From positions 22,128,001-22,192,000 of the forward strand of contig NC_071670.1 in the NCBI RefSeq assembly GCF_028554725.1: 64,000 nucleotides of DNA. The letters run 5' to 3'. This document shows positions 39,730 to 50,400 of the stretch, piece after piece. Source of the DNA: Zeugodacus cucurbitae. Taxonomy: Eukaryota; Arthropoda; Insecta; Diptera; Tephritidae. The translations under genes and the position numbers were made by a program. The notes below the pieces were generated by a model that saw nothing but the letters and a program-made list of their open reading frames with translations, made no database searches and was not told the origin of the DNA. Numbering within the stretch: the stretch's first letter is position 1; each line of letters opens with the position of its first letter.

Positions 39730-39910
39730 GGGGGATGGGGTCATATGTAGAAGTTCCCGTAAGTGAGGAAAGTTTCTGATTGCCATTCACTTGGGAGTGG
39801 CCAGGAACGATTCTTTTGCATATGACTCAAGCAGCTCACGACTTCCGGTTTTAGACCAAGTATCCCCTGGGTAGCTAACAGACATCCGTTTGGAGGCGAG
39901 CTAAAGTGAG
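39730..39910 (+). ncRNA. Probable HDV-like self-cleaving ribozyme, copy 4 leader
   Basis: All pairings of the copy 2 model are present, shifted by 35,350 bases: P1 39730-39736 with 39862-39868 including the first G·U pair, P2 39835-39839 with 39906-39910, P3 39841-39844 with 39858-39861, and J4/2 CTAAA at 39901-39905. The only changes from copies 2 and 3 in this region are in the unpaired part of J1/2 near 39756-39761. The first G of P1 coincides with the first non-satellite base, which is the predicted cleavage point. Confidence 0.82.
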
Positions 39911-40000
39911 AAGGCGAAGCCCGCTTGTGCGGTTGTGCGTAGGGCTTGGGACCCACCACATAAAAACGAATAACCAGTGAATAAGAAACACAGGCCTCGG
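39911..40000 (+). other. 5' UTR of copy 4, with a locally divergent 40-bp stretch
   Basis: The AAGCCC/GGGCTT hairpin is kept at 39917-39922 and 39942-39947. The next 40 bases (39961-40000) differ from copies 2 and 3 at about 15 positions, with no change in length, whereas the sequence on either side is nearly identical. The upstream ATG of copies 2 and 3 is GTG here (39977), which argues for the shared ATG at 40001 as the normal start. Confidence 0.6.
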
Positions 40001-42967
40001 ATGAGAAACCCCCCTTTTGATGACGACCACGGCAAACGTATAAAGGACTATGATTTGAGGGCATGCACCTGGAATGTCCGGACTCTTAATTGGGAAGGTG
40101 CCTCTGCCCAGCTGGTTGATGTCCTCATACAACTAAAGGCTGACATCACCGCCGTCCAAGAAGTGCGATGGACGGGACAAGGACGGAAGAAGGTGGGTCC
40201 TTGTGACATCTACTACAGCGGCCATATAAAGGAGCGCAAATTCGGTGTTGGATTTGTGGTGGGAGAGAGACTACGTCGCCGAGTCCTGGCATTCACCCCG
40301 GTGGATGAACGTCTTGCCACAATCCGCATCAAAGCGAGGTTCTTCAACATATCGCTGATTTGCGCCCACGCCCCAACGGAAGAGAAGGACGATGCGACCA
40401 AAGATGCTTTCTATGAGCGCCTAGAACGCATCTATGAGCGCTGCCCCCGCCACGATGTCAAAATCGTGCTTGGCGATTTTAACGCCAGGGTGGGTAAAGA
40501 AGGTGTCTTTGGCACAACAGTCGGAAAATTCAGCCTCCATGACGAAACATCGCCAAACGGCCTGAGGCTGATCGACTTCGCTGGGGCCCGAAATATGGTT
40601 GTCTGTAGTACCAGATTCCAGCATAAAAAAATTCATCAAGCAACGTGGCTGTCCCCTGATCGAAACACGCGCAATCAAATCGATCACGTTGTGATAGACG
40701 GAAGACATGTCTCCAGTGTTTTAGACGTGCGTACGCTCCGAGGACCAAACATTGACTCGGACCATTATCTAGTAGCAGCAAAGATACGCACTCGCCTCTG
40801 TGCAGCAAAGAACGCCCGTCAACAAACACAAGGAAGGTTCGCCGTCGAAAAGCTGCAATCACAACCGACAGTCGAACGATTTTCTACTCGACTTGCACTC
40901 CTGCTCTCTGAGAGCACTCATCAGCATCTCGATATAAGGGAGCTGTGGAACGGCATCTCAAACTCATTGCATACCGCTGCAGCCGAAACAATTGGTCTAC
41001 GGCAACGCCAAAAAACCAGTTGGTACGATGAGAATTGTCGTTCCGCAGTGGAGAGAAAACAGACTGCCTACCTCGCAACGTTGCGATCGACCACAACACG
41101 TTCGGGGTGGGATAGATATCGAGAACTGAAGAGGGAAGCGAGACGCATTTGCAGACGTAAAAAGAAAGAGGCCGAAATGCGTGAGTATGAAAAGCTTGAA
41201 AAGCTGGCCGACATGGGTAATGCTCGAAAATTTTATGAAAAGATGAGGCGATTAACAGAAGGTTTCAAGACCGGAGCATTATCATGTAGGGACCGAGAAG
41301 GTAATCTGGTAACGGATGTCCAGAGCACACTGGGATTATGGAGGGAACACTTCTCCGACCTGCTCAATGGCAGTGAAAGTACAACACCAGGAGATGGCGA
41401 ACCCGATTCCCCAATCGATGACGATGGAATAGATGTTCCATTACCCGACCATGAAGAAATTCGAATAGCAATTACCCGCTTGAAGAACAAAAAAGCGGCG
41501 GGGGCCGATGGATTACCGGCCGAGCTATTCAAATACGGCGGCGAAGAACTGATAAGGTGCATGCATCAGCTTCTTTGTAGAATATGGTCGGAAGAAAGCA
41601 TGCCTGACGATTGGAATCTTAGTGTGCTCTGCCCAATCCATAAGAAGGGAGACCCCACAATCTGCGCCAACTACCGTGGTATAAGTCTCCTCAATATCGC
41701 ATATAAGGTTTTGTCGAGCGTATTGTGTGAAAGACTAAAGCCCACCGTCAACGAACTGATTGGACCTTATCAGTGTGGCTTTAGACCTGGAAAATCTACA
41801 ATGGACCAGATATTCACCATGCGCCAAATCTTGGAAAAGACCCGAGAGAGAAGAATCGATACCCACCATCTTTTTATCGATTTTAAAGCTGCCTTCGATA
41901 GCACGAAAAGGAGCTGCCTTTATGCCGCGATGTCTGAATTTGGTATCCCTGCAAAACTAATACGGCTATGTAAGCTGACGTTGAGCAACACCAAAAGCTC
42001 CGTCAGGATCGGGAAGGACCTCTCCGAGCCGTTCGATACCAAACGAGGCTTCAGACAGGGTGACTCACTATCGTGCGACTTCTTCAATCTATTGCTGGAA
42101 AAAATAATACGAGCTGCAGAACTAAATAGAGAGGGTACAATCTTCTACAAGAGTGTACAGCTCCTGGCGTATGCCGATGATATTGATATCATCGGAAGCA
42201 ACAACCGCGCCGTTTGTTCTGCGTTTTCCAGACTAGATAAAGAAGCGAAGCGTATGGGTCTGGTGGTGAATGAGGACAAGACGAAATATCTCCTGTCATC
42301 AAACAAACAGTCAGCGCACTCGCGTCTTGGCTCCCACGTCACTGTTGACAGTCATAACTTTGAAGTTGTAGATAATTTCGTTTATCTGGGAACCAGCATT
42401 AACAACACCAACAATGTCAGCCTTGAAATCCAACGCAGAATCACTCTTACCAACAGGTGCTACTTTGGACTGAGTAGGCAATTGAAAAGTAAAGTCCTCT
42501 CTCGACGAACCAAAATCAAACTCTATAAGTCGCTCATTATTCCCGTCCTGATGTATGGCGCTGAAGCGTGGACGATGACAACATCCGATGAGACGACTCT
42601 TGGGGTTTTCGAGAGAAAGGTTTTGCGCAAGATTTATGGTCCTCTAAACATTGGCAACGGCGAATACCGCAGACGATGGAACGATGAGCTGTACGATTTA
42701 TACGACGACATTGACATAGTTCAGCGAATAAAAAGACAGCGGCTACGCTGGCTAGGTCATGTTGTACGGATGGAAGAAAACACTCCAGCTCTGAAAGTAT
42801 TCGATGCAGTACCCGCTGGAGGAAGCCGCGGAAGAGGACGACCTCCACTCCGGTGGAAAGACCAAGTGCAAAGTGACCTGGCTTCACTTGGTGTTTCCAG
42901 TTGGCGCCAAAAAGCAAAAAGGAGGAATGAGTGGCGCGCTCTGGTGGATTCGGCTATAATCGCTTAA
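40001..42967 (+). CDS. Retrotransposon endonuclease/reverse transcriptase, intact (RTE/BovB-like)
   Basis: A 988-residue protein that would nick target DNA and copy the element RNA at the nick (target-primed reverse transcription). Residues about 20-265 form an APE-type endonuclease: Asn25 in TWNVRT, Glu54 in QEVRW, Asp159/Asn161 in LGDFNAR, Asp228/His229 in QIDHVV and Asp254/His255 in SDHYLV. A basic, helical linker (about 270-430) leads to the RT: KAAGADGLPAELFK at about 498, ANYRGISLLN, QCGFRPGKST, motif A LFIDFKAAFD with Asp627, FRQGDSLS and motif C YADDID with Asp726/Asp727. The C-terminus carries LYKSLIIPVLMYGAEAW, RLRWLGHVVRM and GRGRPPLRW. Proteins of this type are often misnamed craniofacial development protein 2-like in insect annotation. 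There is no separate ORF1, as usual in the RTE clade. The start at 40001 is chosen because copies 2-4 share this ATG; the longer frame to 39977 begins with GTG. Confidence 0.95.
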   Translation: MRNPPFDDDHGKRIKDYDLRACTWNVRTLNWEGASAQLVDVLIQLKADITAVQEVRWTGQGRKKVGPCDIYYSGHIKERKFGVGFVVGERLRRRVLAFTPVDERLATIRIKARFFNISLICAHAPTEEKDDATKDAFYERLERIYERCPRHDVKIVLGDFNARVGKEGVFGTTVGKFSLHDETSPNGLRLIDFAGARNMVVCSTRFQHKKIHQATWLSPDRNTRNQIDHVVIDGRHVSSVLDVRTLRGPNIDSDHYLVAAKIRTRLCAAKNARQQTQGRFAVEKLQSQPTVERFSTRLALLLSESTHQHLDIRELWNGISNSLHTAAAETIGLRQRQKTSWYDENCRSAVERKQTAYLATLRSTTTRSGWDRYRELKREARRICRRKKKEAEMREYEKLEKLADMGNARKFYEKMRRLTEGFKTGALSCRDREGNLVTDVQSTLGLWREHFSDLLNGSESTTPGDGEPDSPIDDDGIDVPLPDHEEIRIAITRLKNKKAAGADGLPAELFKYGGEELIRCMHQLLCRIWSEESMPDDWNLSVLCPIHKKGDPTICANYRGISLLNIAYKVLSSVLCERLKPTVNELIGPYQCGFRPGKSTMDQIFTMRQILEKTRERRIDTHHLFIDFKAAFDSTKRSCLYAAMSEFGIPAKLIRLCKLTLSNTKSSVRIGKDLSEPFDTKRGFRQGDSLSCDFFNLLLEKIIRAAELNREGTIFYKSVQLLAYADDIDIIGSNNRAVCSAFSRLDKEAKRMGLVVNEDKTKYLLSSNKQSAHSRLGSHVTVDSHNFEVVDNFVYLGTSINNTNNVSLEIQRRITLTNRCYFGLSRQLKSKVLSRRTKIKLYKSLIIPVLMYGAEAWTMTTSDETTLGVFERKVLRKIYGPLNIGNGEYRRRWNDELYDLYDDIDIVQRIKRQRLRWLGHVVRMEENTPALKVFDAVPAGGSRGRGRPPLRWKDQVQSDLASLGVSSWRQKAKRRNEWRALVDSAIIA

Positions 42968-42981
42968 AGCGGTTCCTACGC

Positions 42982-43020
<39 letters not shown>
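42968..43020 (+). other. Element 3' UTR and (AT)18 tail, copy 4
   Basis: The 17-nt 3' UTR equals that of the other copies. The tail (42985-43020) has eighteen AT units against eight in copies 1-3. It joins TTTTATTTGTCG of the satellite. The element-free paralogue has ATTATATTTTTATTTG here, so tail and target share a TATAT overlap that could have helped priming. Confidence 0.87.
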
Positions 43021-43023
<3 letters not shown>

Positions 43024-46000
43024 TATTTGTCGATAAACAACTTGCAAGAAAGGGAACTTTGATCTTAAAAGTGATAAAATACAAAATAAATGATTATGAA
43101 TAAATGTTCTTTATGTTTTTATTTGTCAATATTCAACTTGCACGAATGTGAACTTGATAATAAATCTGATAAAATACAAAATAAATGATTATGAATAAAC
43201 ATTCTTTACGTTTTTATTTTTAATATTCAACTTGCAAGAAAGTGAACTTTGATCTTAAATGTGATAAAATACAAAATAAATGATTATGAATAAATGTTCT
43301 TTATGTTTTTGTTTGTCAATATTCAACTTGCAAGAATGTGAACTTGATCATAAATCTGATAAAAATACAAAATAAATGATTATGAGTAAACATTCTTTAT
43401 GTTTTTATTTGTCGATATTTAACTTGCAAGAAAGTGAACTTGATCATAAATCTGATAAAAATACAAAATAAATGATTATGAATAAACATTCTTTATGCTT
43501 TTATTTGTCGATATTCAACTTGCAAGAAAAGGAACTTTGATCTTAAATGTGATAAAATACAAAATAAATGATTATGAATAAATTTTCTTTATGTTTTTAT
43601 TTGTCAATATTCAACTTGCAAGAATGTGAACTTAATCATAAATCTGATAAAAATACAAAATAAATGATTATGAATAAACATTCTTTATGTTTCTATTTGT
43701 CGATAAACAACTTGCAAGAAAGTGAACTTTGATATTAAATGTGATAAAATACAAAATAAATGATTATGAATAAACATTCTTTATGTTTTTATTTGTCGAT
43801 ATTTAACTTGCAGGAAAGTGAACTTTTATCTTACATGTGATAAAATACAAAATAAATGATTATGAATAAACATTCTTTATGCTTTTATTTGTCGATATTC
43901 AACTTGCAAGAAAAGGAACTTTGATCTTAAATGTGATAAAATACAAAATAAATGATTATGAATAAATGTTCTTTATGTTTTTATTTGTCAATATTCAATT
44001 TGCTAGAATGTGAACTTTGATATTAAATGTGATAAAATACAAAATAAATGATTAGGAATAAACATTCTTTATGTTTTTATTTGTCGATAAACAACTTGCA
44101 AGAAAATGAACTTGATCATAAATCTGATAAAAATACAAAATAAATGATTATGAGTAAACATTCTTTATGTTTTTATTTGTCGATATTTAACTTGCAAGAA
44201 AGTGAACTTGATCATGAATCTGATAAAAATACAAAATAAATGATTATGAATAAACATTCTTTATGTTTCTATTTGTCGATAAACAACTTGCAAGAATGTG
44301 ATTATGAGTAAACATTCTTTATGTTTCTATTTGTCGATAAACAACTTGCAAGAAAGTGAACTTTGATCTTAAATGTGATAAAATACAAAGTAAATGATTA
44401 TGAATAAACATTCTTTATGTTTTTATTTGTCAATATTCAACTTGCAAGAATGTGAACTTGATCATAAATCTGATAAAAATACAAAATAAATGATTATGAA
44501 TAAACATTCTTTATGTTTCTATTTGTCGATAAACATCTCGCAAGAAAGTGAACTTTGATATTAAATGTGATAAAATACAAAATAAATGATTATGAATAAA
44601 CATTCTTTATGTTTCTATTTGTCGATAAACATCTTGCAAGAAAGTGAACTTTGATATTAAATGTGATAAAATACAAAATAAATGATTATGAATAAACATT
44701 CTTTATGTTTTTATTTGTCGATATTTAACTTGCAGGAAAGTGAACTTTGATATTAAATGTGATAAAATACAAAATAAATGATTAGGAATAAACATTCTTT
44801 ATGTTTTTATTTGTCGATATTTAAATTGCAGGAAAGTGAACTTTTATCTTACATGTGATAAAATACAAAATAAATGATTATGAATAAACATTCTTTATGT
44901 TTTTATTTGTCGATATTTAACTTGCAGGAAAGTGAACTTTGATCTTAAATGTGATAAAATACAAAATAAATGATTATGAATAAATGTTCTTTATGTTTTT
45001 ATTTGTCAATATTCAACTTGCAAGAATTTGAACTTGATCATAAATCTGATAAAAATACAAAATAAATGATTATGAGTAAACATTCATTCTTGCAAGAAAT
45101 TGAACTTGATCATAAATCTGATAAAAATACAAAATTAATGATTATGAATAAATGTTCTTTATGTTTTTATTTTTAATATTCAACTCGCAAGAAAGTGAAC
45201 TTTGATCTTAAATGTGATCAAATACGATATAAATGATAATGAAATTATGTTCTTTATGTTTTTATTTGTCGATATTCAACTTGCACGAAAGTGAACTTTT
45301 ATCTTAAATCTGATAAAATATGAAATAAATGATTATGAATAAACATTCTTTATGTTTTTATTTGTCGATAAACAACTTGCAAGAAAGTGAACTTTGATAT
45401 TAAATGTGATAAAATACAAAATAAATGATTATGAATAAACATTCTTTATGTTTTTATTTGTCGATATTTAACTTGCAGGAAAGTGAACTTTGATATTAAA
45501 TGTGATAAAATACAAAATAAATGATTAGGAATAAACATTCTTTATGTTTTTATTTGTCGATATTTAAATTGCAGGAAAGTGAACTTTTATCTTAAATCTG
45601 ATAAAATATGAAATAAATGATTATGAATAAATGTTCTTTATGTTTCCAGTTGTCGATAAACAACTTGCAAGAAAGTGAACTTTGATCTTAAATGTGATAA
45701 AATACAAAATAAATGATTATGAATAAATGTTCTTTATGTTTTTATTTGTCAATATTCAACTTGCAAGAATTTGAACTTGATCATAAATCTGATAAAAATA
45801 CAAAATAAATGATTATGAGTAAACATTCATTCTTGCAAGAAATTGAACTTGATCATAAATCTGATAAAAATACAAAATTAATGATTATGAATAAATGTTC
45901 TTTATGTTTTTATTTTTAATATTCAACTCGCAAGAAAGTGAACTTTGATCTTAAATGTGATCAAATACGATATAAATGATAATGAAATTATGTTCTTTAT

Positions 46001-49000
46001 GTTTTTATTTGTCGATATTCAACTTGCACGAAAGTGAACTTTTATCTTAAATCTGATAAAATATGAAATAAATGATTATGAATAAACATTCTTTATGTTT
46101 TTATTTGTCGATAAACAACTTGCAAGAAAGTGAACTTTGATCTTAAATGTGATAAAATACAAAATAAATGATTATGAATAAATGCTCTTTATGTTTTTAT
46201 TTGTCAACATTCAACTTGCAAGAATGTGAACTTGATCTTAAATCTGATAAAAATACAAAATAAATGATTATGAATAAACATTCTTTATGTTTCTATTTGT
46301 CGATAAACAACTTGCAAGAAAGTGAACTTTAATATTAAATGTGATAAAATACAAAATAAATGATTATGAATAAACATTCTTTATGTTTTTATTTGTCGGT
46401 ATTTAACTTGAATAAACATTCTTTATGTTTTTATTTGTCGATATTTAACTTGCAGGAAAGTGAACTTTGATATTAAATGTGATAAAATACAAAATAAATG
46501 ATTATGAATAAACATTCTTTATGTTTTTATTTGTCGGTATTTAACTTGCAGGAAAGTGAACTTTTATCTTACATGTGATAAAATACAAAATAAATGATTG
46601 TGAATAAAAATACAAAATAAATGATTATGAATAAACATTCACTATGTTTCTATTTGTCGATATTTAACTTGCAAGATAGTGAACTTTGATCTTAAATGTG
46701 ATAAAATACGAAATAAATGATTATGAATAAACATTCATTATATTTTTATTTGTCGATAAACAACTTGCAAGAAAGGGAACTTTGATCTTAAAAGTGATAA
46801 AATACAAAATAAATGATTATGAATAAATGTTCTTTATGTTTTTATTTGTCAATATTCAACTTGCACGAATGTGAACTTGATCATAAATCTGATAAAATAC
46901 AAAATAAATGATTATGAATAAATGTTCTTTATGTTTTTGTTTGTCAATATTCAACTTGCAAGAATGTGAACTTGATCATAAATCTGATAAAAATACAAAA
47001 TAAATGCTTATGAGTAAACATTCTTTATGTTTTTATTTGTCGATATTTAACTTGCAAGAAAGTGAACTTGATCATAAATCTGATAAAAATACAAAATAAA
47101 TGATTATGAATAAACATTCTTTATGTTTCTATTTGTCGATAAACAACTTGCAAGAAAAGGAACTTTGATCTTAAATGTGATAAAATACAAAATAAATGAT
47201 TATGAATAAATTCTTTCTGTTTTCTTTATGTTTTTATTTGTCAATATTCAACTTGCAAGAAAGTGAACTTTGATCTTAAATGTGATAAAATACAAAATAA
47301 ATGATTATGAATAAATGTTCTTTATGTTTCCAGTTGTCGATAAACAACTTGCAAGAAAGTGAACTTTGATCTTAAATGTGATAAAATACAAAATAAATGA
47401 TTATGAATAAATGTTCTTTATGTTTTTGTTTGTCAGTATTCAACTTGCAAGAATGTGAACTTGATCATAAATCTGATAAAAATACAAAATAAATGCTTAT
47501 GAGTAAACATTCTTTATGTTTTTATTTGTCGATATTTAACTTGCAAGAAAGTGAACTTGATCATAAATCTGATAAAAATACAAAATAAATGATTATGAAT
47601 AAACATTCTTTATGTTTCTATTTGTCGATAAACAACTTGCAAGAAAAGGAACTTTGATCTTAAATGTGATAAAATACAAAATAAATGATTATGAATAAAT
47701 TCTTTCTGTTTTCTTTATGTTTTTATTTGTCAATATTCAACTTGCAAGAATGTGAACTTAATCATAAATCTGATAAAAATACAAAATAAATGATTATGAA
47801 TAAACATTCTTTATGTTTCTATTTGTCGATAAACAACTTGCAAGAAAGTGAACTTTGATATTAAATGTGATAAAATACAAAATAAATGATTATGAATAAA
47901 TATTCTTTATGTTTTTATTTGTCGATATTTAACTTGCAGGAAAGTGAACTTTTATCTTACATGTGATAAAATACAAAATAAATGATTATGAATAAATATT
48001 CTTTATGTTTTTATTTGTCAATATTCAATTTGCTAGAATGTGAACTTTGATATTAAATGTGATAAAATACAAAATAAATGATTAGGAATAAACATTCTTT
48101 ATGTTTTTATTTGTCGATAAACAACTTGCAAGAAAATGAACTTGATCATAAATCTGATAAAAATACAAAATAAATGATTATGAGTAAACATTCTTTATGT
48201 TTTTATTTGTCGATATTTAACTTGCAAGAAAGTGAACTTGATCATGAATCTGATAAAAATAGAAAATAAATGATTATGAATAAACATTCTTTATGTTTCT
48301 ATTTGTCGATAAACAACTTGCAAGAATGTGATTATGAGTAAACATTCTTTATGTTTTTATTTGTCGATATTTAACTTGCAAGAAAGTGAACTTGATCATA
48401 AATCTGATAAAAATACAAAATAAATGATTATGAATAAACATTCTTTATGTTTCTATTTGTCGATAAACAACTTGCAAGAAAGTGAACTTTGATCTTAAAT
48501 GTGATAAAATACAAAGTAAATGATTATGAATAAACATTCTTTATGCATTTATTTGTCGATATTCAACTTGCAAGAAAATCAACTTTGATCTTAAATGTGA
48601 TAAAATACAAAATTAATGATTATGAATAAATGTTCTTTATGTTTTTATTTGTCAATATTCAACTTGCAAGAATGTGAACTTGATCATAAATCTGATAAAA
48701 ATACAAAATAAATGATTATGAATAAACATTCTTTATGTTTCTATTTGTCGATAAACATCTTGCAAGAAAGTGAACTTTGATATTAAATGTGATAAAATAC
48801 AAAATAAATGATTATGAATAAATGTTCTTTATGTTTTTGTTTGTCAATATTCAACTTGCAAGAATGTGAACTTGATCATAAATCTGATAAAAATACAAAA
48901 TAAATGCTTATGAGTAAACATTCTTTATGTTTTTATTTGTCGATATTTAACTTGCAAGAAAGTGAACTTTTATCTTAAATCTGATAAAATATGAAATAAA

Positions 49001-50400
49001 TGATTATGAGTAAACATTCTTTATGTTTTTATTTGTCGATATTTAACTTGCAAGAAAGTGAACTTTTATCTTAAATCTGATAAAATATGAAATAAATGAT
49101 TATGAATAAATGTTCTTTATGTTTCCAGTTGTCGATAAACAACTTGCAAGAAAGTGAACTTTGATCTTAAATGTGATAAAATACAAAATAAATGATTATG
49201 AATAAATGTTCTTTATGTTTTTATTTGTCAATATTCAACTTGCAAGAATTTGAACTTGATCATAAATCTGATAAAAATACAAAATAAATGATTATGAGTA
49301 AACATTCATTCTTGCAAGAAATTGAACTTGATCATAAATCTGATAAAAATACAAAATTAATGATTATGAATAAATGTTCTTTATGTTTTTATTTTTAATA
49401 TTCAACTCGCAAGAAAGTGAACTTTGATCTTAAATGTGATCAAATACGATATAAATGATAATGAAATTATGTTCTTTATGTTTTTATTTGTCGATATTCA
49501 ACTTGCACGAAAGTGAACTTTTATCTTAAATCTGATAAAATATGAAATAAATGATTATGAATAAACATTCTTTATGTTTTTATTTGTCGATAAACAACTT
49601 GCAAGAAAGTGAACTTTGATCTTAAATGTGATAAAATACAAAATAAATGATTATGAATAAATGCTCTTTATGTTTTTATTTGTCAACATTCAACTTGCAA
49701 GAATGTGAACTTGATCTTAAATCTGATAAAAATACAAAATAAATGATTATGAATAAACATTCTTTATGTTTCTATTTGTCGATAAACAACTTGCAAGAAA
49801 GTGAACTTTAATATTAAATGTGATAAAATACAAAATAAATGATTATGAATAAACATTCTTTATGTTTTTATTTGTCGGTATTTAACTTGAATAAACATTC
49901 TTTATGTTTTTATTTGTCGATATTTAACTTGCAGGAAAGTGAACTTTGATATTAAATGTGATAAAATACAAAATAAATGATTATGAATAAACATTCTTTA
50001 TGTTTTTATTTGTCGGTATTTAACTTGCAGGAAAGTGAACTTTTATCTTACATGTGATAAAATACAAAATAAATGATTGTGAATAAAAATACAAAATAAA
50101 TGATTATGAATAAACATTCACTATGTTTCTATTTGTCGATATTTAACTTGCAAGATAGTGAACTTTGATCTTAAATGTGATAAAATACGAAATAAATGAT
50201 TATGAATAAACATTCATTATATTTTTATTTGTCGATAAACAACTTGCAAGAAAGGGAACTTTGATCTTAAAAGTGATAAAATACAAAATAAATGATTATG
50301 AATAAATGTTCTTTATGTTTTTATTTGTCAATATTCAACTTGCACGAATGTGAACTTGATCATAAATCTGATAAAATACAAAATAAATGATTATGAATAA
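43021..50400. repeat. 96-bp satellite with a 1.3-kb block repeated at a 3,479-bp offset
   Basis: Landmarks recur at 3,479 bp: TTTAACTTGAATAAAC (46411 and 49890) and ATTCATTCTTGCAAG (45830 and 49309). The matching blocks are about 45.60-46.92 and 49.08-50.40 kb, and a third copy is split by element copy 4 (about 38.68-39.73 plus 43.02-43.20 kb). Smaller duplications are nested inside: 743 bp (ATTCTTGCAAG at 45087 and 45830) and 489 bp (TTCTTTCTGTTTTC at 47211 and 47700). No gene is seen. Confidence 0.87.

Larger units (their letters stand above)
39730..43020 (+). mobile_element. RTE-like non-LTR retrotransposon copy 4, complete and apparently intact
   Basis: The 3,291-bp element has the full 5' ribozyme, an uninterrupted ORF, the 17-nt 3' UTR and a long (AT)18 tail. 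It lies in a different position of the satellite monomer from copies 1-3 and differs from them at many bases, so it is an independent insertion. Element-free versions of the same satellite context exist at 46.64-46.76 and 50.12-50.24 kb. Against the first of these the insertion is accompanied by loss of 88 bp. The duplicated register at the two sides is only TATTTG, in two different monomer variants, so no clean target-site duplication is visible. No lesion is seen that would prevent movement. Confidence 0.94.

Noticed and set aside
39977..40000. Eight-residue N-terminal extension of the copy 4 ORF, and 22-residue extensions in copies 2 and 3
   Set aside because: They begin with GTG, which is not a usual eukaryotic start, and the extension sequences are unrelated between copies. 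The ATG shared by all three is preferred.
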